The position numbers and the translations under genes are program-made. This document shows positions 8,510-16,973 of a stretch of DNA of 64,000 nucleotides, in pieces (the stretch's first letter is position 1; every line of letters begins with the position of its first letter). The stretch is taken from NCBI GenBank assembly GCA_964187655.1, contig CAXLMP010000068.1, positions 1 through 64,000 on the forward strand, read 5' to 3'. Source of the DNA: Lentimonas sp002292345 (GTDB lineage Bacteria; Verrucomicrobiota; Verrucomicrobiia; Opitutales; Coraliomargaritaceae). The notes under the pieces are model-generated. The model saw nothing but the letters and a program-made list of their open reading frames with translations. It did no database searches and was not told the origin of the DNA.

Positions 8510-8543
8510 CAAATTCTAGAATTTTCATACCAAAACATCACTT

Positions 8544-10121
8544 ATGCCTGATTCCTATCAACCAGTAGTCCTTATTATCCGTGACGGGTGGGGGGAGAAT
8601 CATAATTCGGAGCAGGACTCTTATAATGCGGTGAAGCTTGCCAAGACACCTTGCGCGGACCGCCTAACCGCTGAGTGGCCTCGCACTGAGATCATGGCAT
8701 GTGGGCTGGATGTGGGTCTGCCAGTCGGTATCATGGGCAACTCTGAAGTCGGTCACCAAAACATCGGTGCTGGTCGTGTAGTAGATCAAGAGCTCGTCCG
8801 TATCAACAAGGGGATCGAAACAGGTTCGGTGAAGGATAGCGTTACATTTAAGGCATCGCTTGCCAATGTTAAGGCTCAGGGCACTGCACTGCACCTCATG
8901 GGCCTCGTGTCTGACGCAGGCGTGCACGCGATGCTGGAGCATATCTACGGTTTGATCCGAATTGCCAAAGACGAAGGTATTCAAGAGCTCTATTTGCATG
9001 CTTTTACGGATGGTCGCGACACTGGGCCATTTAGTGGCAGGCAATTCATCAAAGAAGTTGAAGCCGAAATGGCGAAGATCGGCCTCGGCAAGATTGCATC
9101 GCTGTCTGGTCGCTACTGGGCGATGGATCGAGACAACCGCTGGGATCGTGTACAGCGCGCATACGACTGCCTCACTGGTCGCACTATTGAAAGCACTGCC
9201 ACTTCTGCTGAAGCGGCTATTCAATACCAATACGACCATCCAGAGACACCTGGCACCAAGGGCGACGAATTTTGCCCGCCAACCGCAGTGCTCGGTGAAG
9301 ATGGCAAGCCTGTTGCGACGATTGCGCAGGGTGACTCGGTTATCTTCTGTAACTTCCGTGGCGACCGTCCGCGTGAATTGACCCGTGCATTTATCCAAGA
9401 CGATTTTGATAGTTTCGATCGCGGCGAGAAGCTCGACATTCACTTCTCGACATTGAGCGAATACCAAAAGGGCCTCTGCGATAACATCATTTTCTTCAAG
9501 CCTGAGAAGATGAAGGATATTCTCGCGAGCTACCTCTCTGATCAGGGCATCCCACAGTTCCGCTGCGCGGAAACGGAAAAATTTCCACACGTCACATTCT
9601 TTTTCAACGATTACCGTGAAGAGCCGTTCCCAGGCGAAGACCGTGCGCTTATCCCGAGCCGCAAGGATTGCGCGACTTACGATGAGAAGCCGGAAATGTC
9701 GGCCTACGGCATTCGTGATGCAGCTGTCGAAGCGATCAAATCCGGCAAGTACGGCCTAGTCGTAGTGAATTTCGCAAATCCTGACATGGTTGGTCACACG
9801 GGTGTGATCAAGGCCTGTATCAAAGCATGTGAGATCGTCGATGGTTGCGTGCAGGATTTACTCGATGCGGTGGACACCGTTAGTGGCCATGCAGTGATCA
9901 CTGCAGATCATGGCAACTCCGATCAGCTCTGGAACCCCGAGAACGACGGCCCGCACACGGCGCACACGCTCAATCCAGTTGAGATCGTTGTTTACGGTGG
10001 AGCCTGCAAGGGACGTGCGATTGCCGAGGGCGGCGCATTGGGCGACATCGCTCCAACGATCCTTGAATTGATGGGACTCGAACAGCCTGAAGCGATGACA
10101 GGTAACTGTCTGCTGAAGTAA
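8544..10121 (+). CDS. gpmI: 2,3-bisphosphoglycerate-independent phosphoglycerate mutase
   Basis: A 525-residue glycolytic enzyme that interconverts 3- and 2-phosphoglycerate using two Mn2+ ions. It shows the alkaline-phosphatase-type metal motif IIRDGWGENH at the N-terminus, the phosphoserine site GIMGNSEVGHQNIGAGR (Ser67), the substrate-domain signature HAFTDGRDTGPFSG, and the C-terminal metal motifs NFANPDMVGHTG and ITADHGNSDQLW. The length is normal for the family. Codon use is more even and C-ending than in the neighbours, as expected for a highly expressed gene. A terminator follows within 25 bases. Confidence 0.97.
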   Translation: MPDSYQPVVLIIRDGWGENHNSEQDSYNAVKLAKTPCADRLTAEWPRTEIMACGLDVGLPVGIMGNSEVGHQNIGAGRVVDQELVRINKGIETGSVKDSVTFKASLANVKAQGTALHLMGLVSDAGVHAMLEHIYGLIRIAKDEGIQELYLHAFTDGRDTGPFSGRQFIKEVEAEMAKIGLGKIASLSGRYWAMDRDNRWDRVQRAYDCLTGRTIESTATSAEAAIQYQYDHPETPGTKGDEFCPPTAVLGEDGKPVATIAQGDSVIFCNFRGDRPRELTRAFIQDDFDSFDRGEKLDIHFSTLSEYQKGLCDNIIFFKPEKMKDILASYLSDQGIPQFRCAETEKFPHVTFFFNDYREEPFPGEDRALIPSRKDCATYDEKPEMSAYGIRDAAVEAIKSGKYGLVVVNFANPDMVGHTGVIKACIKACEIVDGCVQDLLDAVDTVSGHAVITADHGNSDQLWNPENDGPHTAHTLNPVEIVVYGGACKGRAIAEGGALGDIAPTILELMGLEQPEAMTGNCLLK

Positions 10122-10141
10122 CTCAGGCTCATTTTTAATCC

Positions 10142-10179
10142 AAAGCCAGGCTTTCTCGATGTGGATGCCGGGCTTTTTT
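10142..10179 (+). terminator. Intrinsic terminator after gpmI
   Basis: AAAGCC-A-GGC pairs with GCC-G-GGCTTT around a 20-base loop and is followed by a run of six T. Confidence 0.75.
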
Positions 10180-10210
10180 GTTGTTTCGAGCAGGGGCTAT
10201 ACGCAGACAC

Positions 10211-10243
10211 AAAAAAGCCCTTCCAGTTACGAAAGGGCTTCTT
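10211..10243 (-). terminator. Intrinsic terminator of the small basic protein gene
   Basis: Stem AAGCCCTT / AAGGGCTT with a 10-base loop. On the minus strand it is followed by six T, 25 bases after the stop of the gene at 10265. Confidence 0.8.
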
Positions 10244-10264
10244 AAAATACTTAAACCAAAAAAC

Positions 10265-10426
10265 TTATTCAGCTGGCTTGGTCTTTTTGATGCCGACCAC
10301 GCGATCGCCTTCTTTCCACTCGCCGCGTTCGCGGAGTAGATCCACGCGTTCAAAACGCTTGAGGACTGTTCTGTTTTTCTTACCGCCGCCGCCGATGGTA
10401 GCTCTGAAACTGTTGTGTTGTGACAT
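10265..10426 (-). CDS. Small basic protein of the Chlamydiae/Verrucomicrobia family
   Basis: A 53-residue protein found by reading the minus strand by eye. It begins MSQHNSFRATIGGGGKKNRT, continues VLKRFERVDLLRERGEWKEG and ends DRVVGIKKTKPAE. The core VLKRFER-x2-LLRERGxW resembles, from memory, the small basic protein family (TIGR04137-type) restricted to Chlamydiae and Verrucomicrobia and linked to the ribosome; its exact role is unknown. It is very basic and has its own terminator. The ATG at 10424-10426 has no Shine-Dalgarno. A weak TTGATC-17-TTTATT promoter lies 50-70 bases upstream. The combination of motif, composition and terminator makes it a real gene, and it supports the taxonomic assignment. 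Confidence 0.85.
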   Translation of the reverse strand: MSQHNSFRATIGGGGKKNRTVLKRFERVDLLRERGEWKEGDRVVGIKKTKPAE

Positions 10427-10776
10427 GGTGTACTATTGGTTGAAAGTGAAAGCGAAGGAATAAACGGGTGCGTCTGGAAAAGATCAAGGCCTAATCGCAA
10501 TTTATTTCAGGTATTTCCGTGTTTCTATAATCGAGATAGCGCAGGCGTATCTCGGGATATATTTAACGGTTGCATATCGGCACAGTACTCATCCCTCGAT
10601 TTCGTATTCGTCCAGCAAACACTGCAGCTGCACTAAGGGTAGAATAAAGCGCCGTGGCTACGATTTAAACAAAGTGTAGGTAATCCCGGACCTTTTGATG
10701 AAGCGTATCAAGTGGCTCGCTCGAACCTGAGGCTTTACAGTTCGCACGAATCAAGCCAAGCAAGTTGTGGTAAAAT
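10427..10776. other. Intergenic region between divergent genes
   Basis: 350 bases separating the small basic protein gene (minus) from the CLC-F-like gene (plus). The first 70 bases probably hold the promoter of the minus gene. No fluoride-riboswitch-like GGNGATGG element was found ahead of the antiporter. No other gene or strong hairpin was recognised. Confidence 0.5.
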
Positions 10777-12141
10777 ATGTTTTCATCCACTAAATACAGA
10801 TTTGAGCAACTAAGGATCGCGCGGCAATTGATTCGTTGGTCGTTACTAGTGCTGCCGGTCTCGATGACGGTGGGTGCGCTAGTCGCGTTGTTTTTGTGGC
10901 TATTGGAGTCGGCGACGCAGATTCGCCAGGCCAACTTGTGGTTACTTGGACTATTGCCACTAGCAGGTATTGGTATTTACTGGATGTATAGCCGATACGG
11001 TAAAAATACCGAAGCGGGTAATAATTTAATCATGGATGAAATCCATGAACCCGGCGGTGGTATTCCGTTTCGGATGGCGCCGCTGGTAATGGTGACCACT
11101 ATAATTACGCATTTGTTTGGTGGTTCGGCTGGGCGCGAGGGCACAGCGGTGCAGATGGGCGGCAGTGTGGCCGATTATTTCGCTAAAAAATTTGGACTTC
11201 GCCACGAGGATAAGCGCATCTTGTTGATGGCTGGCATGGCCGCAGGCTTTGGCGCGGTATTTGGCACACCAGTCACGGGCGCAATCTTTGCCTTGGAAGT
11301 GCTGGCAGTTGGGCGAATTAAATATGGTGCGCTGATGCCTTGCTTGATTGCGAGTCTAGTGGCCGACATCACTTGCACTTCGTTTCCAATTCACCATACG
11401 CACTATTCGATCGGCTATTCCGCAAAGGAGGCGATGGGGGCAATGTCTTTTATCTCGTTTGATGTGTTGTTGTTACTGAAGGTGCTGATCGCGGGTGCTT
11501 GTTTTGGCCTCGCTAGTTATGGATTTGCCGCGTTGTCGCATCGCCTAAAGGCAAAGAGCCAGCAGTTGATTGGCCGCAAGTGGCTGATTCCTGCAGTCGG
11601 TGCTGCGTTGGTGTTGGGCATTAGTTATTGCTTGGGCACGACCGATTATCTTGGTCTCGGCGTGAGTTCGCCAAACGCAGATGGTGTGAGTATCGTGTCG
11701 GCTTTTTCCGCGGGCGGTGCCGACTCGTTTAGTTGGTTCTGGAAGCTGTTGTTGACGGCAATTACATTGAGCTTCGGCTTTAAGGGCGGGGAAGTGACAC
11801 CGTTGTTTTTCATTGGAGCGACCTTAGGTAATACGCTCGCGATGCTCTCGGGCGCACCAGTCGATCTGTTTGCTGGGCTCGGCTTTATTGCTGTATTTGC
11901 GGGGGCCACAAATACGCCGCTGGCGTGCACGATGATGGGGGTCGAGCTGTTTGGTGCTGAAAACACTGTTTACTACGCCGTCGCCTGTTTCACGGCTTAT
12001 TACTTTAGCGGACATACTGGCATCTATACTTCACAGCGTGTGGCAGTCTCAAAGTTTCACTCAACTGAGTTGAAGGAATCGACGTTGCAGGAAATTAACA
12101 CAAATCAACACGAAAATGGCTGCCGGCCATCCAGTGATTAA
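10777..12141 (+). CDS. CLC-family anion/proton antiporter, CLC-F (fluoride) type
   Basis: A 454-residue membrane protein of the CLC superfamily. The usual first selectivity motif GSGIP is replaced by AGNNLIMDEIHEP (residues 80-92), and the gating-glutamate motif is GGSAGREGTAVQMGG (Glu121) rather than GREGP. The later AVFAGATNTPLACTMMGVEL and SGHTGIY segments also match what I recall of CLC-F proteins, which expel fluoride in exchange for protons; the substrate is inferred from these motifs. About twelve membrane segments are visible. No fluoride riboswitch was seen upstream, so control must differ from many known examples. The start at 10777 has TAAAAT directly before it and no Shine-Dalgarno. 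It is followed by psd with only 4 bases between. Confidence 0.82.
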   Translation: MFSSTKYRFEQLRIARQLIRWSLLVLPVSMTVGALVALFLWLLESATQIRQANLWLLGLLPLAGIGIYWMYSRYGKNTEAGNNLIMDEIHEPGGGIPFRMAPLVMVTTIITHLFGGSAGREGTAVQMGGSVADYFAKKFGLRHEDKRILLMAGMAAGFGAVFGTPVTGAIFALEVLAVGRIKYGALMPCLIASLVADITCTSFPIHHTHYSIGYSAKEAMGAMSFISFDVLLLLKVLIAGACFGLASYGFAALSHRLKAKSQQLIGRKWLIPAVGAALVLGISYCLGTTDYLGLGVSSPNADGVSIVSAFSAGGADSFSWFWKLLLTAITLSFGFKGGEVTPLFFIGATLGNTLAMLSGAPVDLFAGLGFIAVFAGATNTPLACTMMGVELFGAENTVYYAVACFTAYYFSGHTGIYTSQRVAVSKFHSTELKESTLQEINTNQHENGCRPSSD

Positions 12142-12145
12142 TGGT

Positions 12146-13066
12146 ATGAATCTGAACCAACAATTTGAGGCACCAATTGAATTTTTTAATCGTCACACTG
12201 GCTTAGTGGAAACCGAGTCAGTTTATGGCGAAGCTTTCTTGCGCTGGGCCTATGGTAATCCTTTAGGTCGTCTAACTGTGGCGGTCGCCGTGAAGCGATT
12301 GTGGTTTTCGCGTTGGTATGGCTGGCGCATGGATCGCTCTGCGAGTCGCAAGAAGGTGGCGCCATTCATTAACAACTATGCGGTAGATGTCGAAGAATTC
12401 GCAGCTGATGTGGATAGCTATGGTTCCTTTAACGAGTTTTTCTATCGCGCGCTTAAGCCGAGCGCGCGACTAATTGCGGCGGGCGATTCGGTTGCCGTGT
12501 TTCCCGCGGATGGTCGACATTTGGCTATTGCAGACGTCAGTGCGGCGGACAGTTTTTATATTAAAGGGCAGCATTTCAATTTAGCAAAGTTCCTTGGCAG
12601 TGCCGAATTGGCGGCTGAATTTGAAGGCGGCTCGATGTTGATCTCTCGATTGTGCCCAGTGGATTATCACCGCTTTCACTTTCCCGTGGCAGGTCAACCT
12701 AGCGAGGCTCGTATTTTGGACGGTAGTTTGCGCTCCGTGAGTCCGTTGGCGCTACGCCGCAAGTTGTCGATACTTTGGGAGAACCGGCGTATGATTACCG
12801 AGCTTGCGACGAGTGAATTCGGCAAGATAATCGTGATGGAAGTCGGCGCGACGTGCGTCGGGGGCATGCATCAGACTTACCAAGCTGGGTCTCAGGTAGA
12901 GAAGGGCGCGGCCAAAGGGTATTTCTCTTTCGGCGGTTCGTGTGTGACGACGGTTTACAAGCCAGGCGCCATCCGCTTTGACAATGATCTTTTAGACCAA
13001 GCCGCGCTCGGCCATGAAGTATATGCTAAGATGGGCGAGCGGTGTGGCGTGGTGAACTGCCCTTAG
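12146..13066 (+). CDS. psd: Phosphatidylserine decarboxylase proenzyme
   Basis: A 306-residue enzyme that makes phosphatidylethanolamine from phosphatidylserine at the inner membrane. It has the N-terminal EFFNRHTGLVETESVYGE segment of the longer bacterial PSDs, RLCPVDYHRFHFPVAG with the catalytic His, and the autocleavage site FGGSCVTTVY, where Ser becomes the pyruvoyl group (GGS instead of the common GST). Two starts are possible: 12116, overlapping the antiporter gene, and 12146, four bases after its stop. I choose 12146 because the family begins near that point. Its stop overlaps the convergent lipoprotein gene in the sequence TTAG. Confidence 0.92.
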   Translation: MNLNQQFEAPIEFFNRHTGLVETESVYGEAFLRWAYGNPLGRLTVAVAVKRLWFSRWYGWRMDRSASRKKVAPFINNYAVDVEEFAADVDSYGSFNEFFYRALKPSARLIAAGDSVAVFPADGRHLAIADVSAADSFYIKGQHFNLAKFLGSAELAAEFEGGSMLISRLCPVDYHRFHFPVAGQPSEARILDGSLRSVSPLALRRKLSILWENRRMITELATSEFGKIIVMEVGATCVGGMHQTYQAGSQVEKGAAKGYFSFGGSCVTTVYKPGAIRFDNDLLDQAALGHEVYAKMGERCGVVNCP

Positions 13067-13545
13067 AAACTCCAAAGGTAGCTTTTTTCCGTGGCGAGTA
13101 CTTCACCATTGGAGTTCTTAATCGTGAAACGCCAAGCCGCAGGCGTGGCACTTTGATTTGGCCAGTCTTCGCCGGTTAGGCCGATGAAGATTTCATTATT
13201 CTTTGGTAGTTTTGAGGGTAGCTTGAAGGTGTGTTCTTGCGCATCGAGTGATTCCGGCGAATAGATTTCGCCTTCGATATAGGTGCCTGCTGGCAGGTCG
13301 CGTACTTGCCCGTCTAATATCAGCACAAAGTAGTAGCCTGCACGTTCATTTCTGTCAGTACGCACGATGACTCTATTTCCGAGGTTTTCCTTGCCGGTTA
13401 AATATTCACCAACGCGCATAAAAGCCTCGGCCTCAATATACCGTGGTTTAATGTCGAGGATAGTGACGCTCGTGAGCACGGGCTTCTTAGTGGAAGCGCA
13501 AGAGATGCACAGGAGGCTAAAAAGGACGAGTAAGAGTATACGCAT
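13063..13545 (-). CDS. Predicted lipoprotein of unknown function
   Basis: 160 residues. The signal peptide ends in a clear lipobox, LLCISC (Cys at residue 15), so the protein should be lipidated and processed by LspA. The remainder is predicted mostly beta and has no family I recognise; phrases such as YYFVLILDGQ and GEIYSPESLDAQEHTF suggest a small beta-sandwich domain. It is convergent with psd and their stop codons overlap by four bases, leaving no room for a terminator between them. Confidence 0.75.
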   Translation of the reverse strand: MRILLLVLFSLLCISCASTKKPVLTSVTILDIKPRYIEAEAFMRVGEYLTGKENLGNRVIVRTDRNERAGYYFVLILDGQVRDLPAGTYIEGEIYSPESLDAQEHTFKLPSKLPKNNEIFIGLTGEDWPNQSATPAAWRFTIKNSNGEVLATEKSYLWSF

Positions 13546-13706
13546 GCAGTGTAGGTTCGTTAGGTGCGGAGGCTTGTCAATAGTCGCGTGTAGACTATCG
13601 AATGATTCACCACAGCATTATTTGATTGTTTTAGATTTTATACGCAATTAAGTTTTTTATCACAGCAAAAACCTTCCTGATCACTATAACTCAACCCTAT
13701 CAACTT

Positions 13707-14201
13707 ATGATGCACCGTATTTGCCTGTTACTTTCATTCCTAATTTCTGTTCAATTTGCTACCGCTGCTGATCAGGCTACAAACGCTCATTTGAAGGGCA
13801 TCTATTCGCTGTACATGACTGTGGATACATCCATGGCCTCTGATATCCAATCGAGTGAACGTCTCGATCTAAATGATATCATGGAACTCCAACTTAGGCG
13901 CGGAAATGTAGCTTTGAATACCTACGTGTTGAATCAACCAGAGGTGAATATCCCGCTCATTAGACTTTCAGTCGACACCTCCAGTCGTATTGCTTCTGGT
14001 GAATTTGAGTTGATTGTGCAGGTGCGCGATTTTGTAACGATTGACCGTAACAGTGAGAAAACTGTCGCGACAGTCTTTGAAATGCGCCGGCGCGGTAGTT
14101 CCAGTTCCGGATCCAAACAAGTGGAAGTTATTAAAGCAGAACTGCGCGATATGATGAGCGACTTCGTTACGACCTTTCGCGAGGTCAACCCTAAGCGATA
14201 G
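13707..14201 (+). CDS. Exported hypothetical protein
   Basis: A 164-residue protein with a cleavable signal peptide (ICLLLSFLISVQFATA-AD) and no lipobox cysteine. The mature part is mixed alpha/beta, with a Ser-rich turn (GSSSSGSK) before a C-terminal helix. No family recognised; the periplasm is the expected location. Start choice: two consecutive ATG codons (13707 and 13710); the first is used. TATAAC at 13685-13690 could be a -10 box, giving a very short leader. Confidence 0.7.
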   Translation: MMHRICLLLSFLISVQFATAADQATNAHLKGIYSLYMTVDTSMASDIQSSERLDLNDIMELQLRRGNVALNTYVLNQPEVNIPLIRLSVDTSSRIASGEFELIVQVRDFVTIDRNSEKTVATVFEMRRRGSSSSGSKQVEVIKAELRDMMSDFVTTFREVNPKR

Positions 14202-14649
14202 ATCACAAAGTAAGTGTGTGTTTTTATGCAGAGATCGACGTAGTTGCTGGTTCGTTGCATTATTATATATAAGATGTGCTTTTTTTCGTTGGTGAACCTT
14301 CGAATTATTGAATTGCCGAAGTTCTTACCCCCTTTAGAAATCGACTTTCCGCACAGCTCTCGACGCGTAAATAGCTAAAATTCTATTTTTTTGTTATACA
14401 GGTAGTTTTTATCGATGCAGTGGCCTGACTCTTTTTGCTAGGCGAACGGCATTCTTTACGATACACCTGCCGCTCTATCTACGCCGTACCTTTAAAGGGC
14501 GGTCGCATGCTTCGGGAGAATCCGACTTTTTTAGTGTGCACTTATTATTCATGCTGCAGTCAAAACTGACTCAGCCATCCACGAGTCGCATGATCGGAGA
14601 ATCGTCTATTTAGGCGGCCAGCACGCGTCACTACTCAAAGCAAATTGTT
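14202..14649. other. Long region upstream of the RNA helicase gene
   Basis: About 450 bases with no gene recognised. The first 200 bases are AT-rich and the rest is mixed. Long structured leaders are common for cold-induced DEAD-box helicase genes, but I could not identify a conserved element or a convincing promoter here. Confidence 0.4.
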
Positions 14650-16017
14650 ATGTCATTTTCTGAACTGGGACTCCTTCCCGAACTCGTTGCAGCCGTTGAA
14701 GCAAAAGGCTACACCATCCCATCTCCCATCCAAGCACGTGCCATCCCAGCTGTGCTGGATCGCCGCGACGTTCTAGGCGGCGCACAAACTGGCACAGGAA
14801 AAACCGCCGCCTTTAGTTTACCCATGCTGCAGATTCTTTCCGGATCTGAGTTTAATGGCCAAAATAAGCGCCCGCGGGCACTGGTACTCGCGCCGACTCG
14901 AGAGCTTGCTGCACAAGTGCATCAGAGCATCGTTGATTACGGTCAGCATGTAAATATTCGCTCGTTTGTGATTTTCGGTGGCGTAGGTTTTCAGCCGCAG
15001 ATTAATGCACTCCGTCGTGGACTCGATATTGTCGTTGCCACTCCAGGACGCCTGCTCGACCTCTGTCAGCGAGGTGAGATGCAACTCTCGAACATAGAGA
15101 TTCTGGTCCTTGACGAAGCTGACCGCATGTTGGACATGGGGTTTATCAATGACATTAAGAAGATTCTGCAATTGATGCCTGCCAAGCGTCAGAACTTGTT
15201 TTTCTCGGCCACCTATACCAAGGAAGTTAAGAAGCTTGCTGACTCCATGCTGCACAATGCGGTCGAAGTTGAAGTTGCCGCGCGTAATGCTACTGCAGAT
15301 CGCGTCGATCAAGAGGCGTATATCGTCGCTCAAAATGCAAAACCACAATTTCTAGCCGAAATGATCGAGCAGGGCGAGTGGACGCAGGTGCTGGTCTTTT
15401 CTCGTACCAAGCATGGCGCTAATAAGCTCGCTAAGTATTTAGACCGACAAGGGATCGGCGCAATGGCTATTCATGGAAACAAGAGCCAGTCTGCTCGGGA
15501 GCGTGCGTTGAGCATGTTTAAGTCTAATAAGATCCGTGTGATGGTCGCGACTGATATCGCTGCGCGTGGTCTCGATATCGCGGATTTGCCGCATGTGGTG
15601 AATTACGAGTTACCCAATATCCCCGAAGATTATGTGCACCGTATCGGCCGCACGGGTCGTGCCGGCAAGGCGGGTAATGCAGTCTCACTCGTTAGTGATG
15701 TAGAAGAGGGCTATCTCTGGGACATCGAGAAGACGATGAAGAAAAATATTCCACTATTTAGAATCGATGACCGCGGCGAAAAGATAGCTATGCCGCGCCC
15801 AGCAACACGCTCGAAGAAATCACGCCCGGCACCAGGTCAAAACAACCGTGGTGGAGGTGGTCGTGGTCGCCAAGGTGGCGGCGGAGGTCGTCCACAAGGC
15901 GGAGGTCGTCCACAAGGTGGAGGTCGTCCACAAGGTGGCCGAAGTCGTCCGCAAGGAGGTTCAAGTGGTTCGTCAAAGGGCGCAGCGCCGAGTCGTTCGC
16001 GAGGCCGTAACCAATAA
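14650..16017 (+). CDS. DEAD-box ATP-dependent RNA helicase, RhlE-like, with Gly/Arg-rich tail
   Basis: 455 residues. Motifs in order: Q-motif (SPIQARAIP), I AQTGTGKTAAF, Ia APTRELAAQ, Ib TPGRLLD, II VLDEADRMLDMGF, III SATYTKE, IV VLVFSRTKHGAN, V ATDIAARGLDI, VI HRIGRTGRAGK. The core ends near residue 375. The C-terminal 70 residues are Gly, Arg, Gln and Pro repeats (GRPQGG units), a disordered RNA-binding tail of the RGG type. Likely roles are ribosome assembly or mRNA unwinding, especially in the cold; this is family knowledge. No Shine-Dalgarno precedes the ATG. Confidence 0.93.
   Translation: MSFSELGLLPELVAAVEAKGYTIPSPIQARAIPAVLDRRDVLGGAQTGTGKTAAFSLPMLQILSGSEFNGQNKRPRALVLAPTRELAAQVHQSIVDYGQHVNIRSFVIFGGVGFQPQINALRRGLDIVVATPGRLLDLCQRGEMQLSNIEILVLDEADRMLDMGFINDIKKILQLMPAKRQNLFFSATYTKEVKKLADSMLHNAVEVEVAARNATADRVDQEAYIVAQNAKPQFLAEMIEQGEWTQVLVFSRTKHGANKLAKYLDRQGIGAMAIHGNKSQSARERALSMFKSNKIRVMVATDIAARGLDIADLPHVVNYELPNIPEDYVHRIGRTGRAGKAGNAVSLVSDVEEGYLWDIEKTMKKNIPLFRIDDRGEKIAMPRPATRSKKSRPAPGQNNRGGGGRGRQGGGGGRPQGGGRPQGGGRPQGGRSRPQGGSSGSSKGAAPSRSRGRNQ
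15884..15955 (+). repeat. 18-bp tandem repeats in the helicase tail
   Basis: Three near-identical copies of an 18-base unit (GGTCGTCCACAAGGNGGA) followed by a diverged copy, coding for GRPQGG. The near identity suggests replication slippage. Confidence 0.8.
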
Positions 16018-16274
16018 CTTTTCACTATAGGGTAGGCTGAGAAGGACGTTTTTTTATGTGCGAACCGCTTTAGGCTTTAGGTGTGCTCTCCGATGTGTCG
16101 CGGGGAGCGTCTTACTAATCTATATTCGATTTCGTGAAGTTCGTATTTGGGCGTACCTGCGTGGGATATGCCCTTGTGTTGAGTGCGCGAGATCAGATGG
16201 CGCAGTGATGTTAAATCGCTATGCCGACGCTTTTCGTTCGCCAAAGTGGCTGCTGCCATTTAGCGGATAAGTGT

Positions 16275-16949
16275 ATGAGTTCTATTAACGATCTTTTACA
16301 GACAGTATCGGCCCTTCGCGAGCCGGATACAGGCTGCCCTTGGGATATTGAGCAAACACACCAGTCAATCACCGATTGTTTGATCGATGAGTGCTGTGAG
16401 TTATTGCAGACCATAGACAGACTCGACATGCATCATATGGAAGAAGAGCTGGGCGATGTACTGCTACAAGTTGTGATGCACGCACAGATGGCCAAGGAGG
16501 CGGGTCATTTTGATTTTGAAGGGGTATGTAAGGTAGTGAACGATAAATTAGTTCACCGTCATCCGCATGTGTTCGGCACAGGAGCGTTGAGCAATTCCGA
16601 GGCAGTGCTCAAACAATGGGATGCGATTAAGGCAGAAGAGACGAAACGCGGCCCCAAGCAGGCTGGACGATTTAAGGATTTACCGAATCAATTACCAGCT
16701 CTGATGTATGCACAGGATATTTATAAGCAGATTCTAAAGCAGCAGATCGACGCTTCCGATGTGATTGATGAGGGCGGCATTGCGATGACTGCCCAAGCGT
16801 TGGCGGACGATGAGTTGGCGCTTGGCAAGCAGTTGTTTGAAATCGCTGCGGCCTGTCGAATAAAAAAACTGGAGCCTGAGGCAGCGTTGCGTCGCTATGC
16901 GCAAAACGTGGTTGACCAGCTAGAGTCGAACGCTCCCGGGGAATGTTAG
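16275..16949 (+). CDS. mazG: Nucleoside triphosphate pyrophosphohydrolase MazG
   Basis: A 224-residue all-alpha NTP pyrophosphatase that hydrolyses (d)NTPs to the monophosphate and PPi, a house-cleaning role. The first MazG repeat shows LREPDTGCPWDIEQTH, then the metal-binding pattern IDECCELL...EEELGDVLLQVVMHA (ExxE and ExxD), then HRHPHVFG. A second, degenerate repeat follows (LPALMYAQDIYKQI). ATG 16275 is chosen because the family begins a few residues before the CPWD motif; a longer frame from 16221 adds an unconserved Cys-rich stretch. The YgjP-type gene follows after 24 bases. Confidence 0.92.
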   Translation: MSSINDLLQTVSALREPDTGCPWDIEQTHQSITDCLIDECCELLQTIDRLDMHHMEEELGDVLLQVVMHAQMAKEAGHFDFEGVCKVVNDKLVHRHPHVFGTGALSNSEAVLKQWDAIKAEETKRGPKQAGRFKDLPNQLPALMYAQDIYKQILKQQIDASDVIDEGGIAMTAQALADDELALGKQLFEIAAACRIKKLEPEAALRRYAQNVVDQLESNAPGEC

Positions 16950-16973
16950 GGCGGTTTCTGTAACTTCTATTAA

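Noticed and set aside
8664..9590. A 308-codon minus-strand frame within gpmI
   Set aside because: It is antisense to a complete, motif-bearing gpmI and has no family features.
10540..10776. Fluoride riboswitch ahead of the CLC-F-like gene
   Set aside because: I looked for the GGNGATGG core and the downstream pairing element and found neither.
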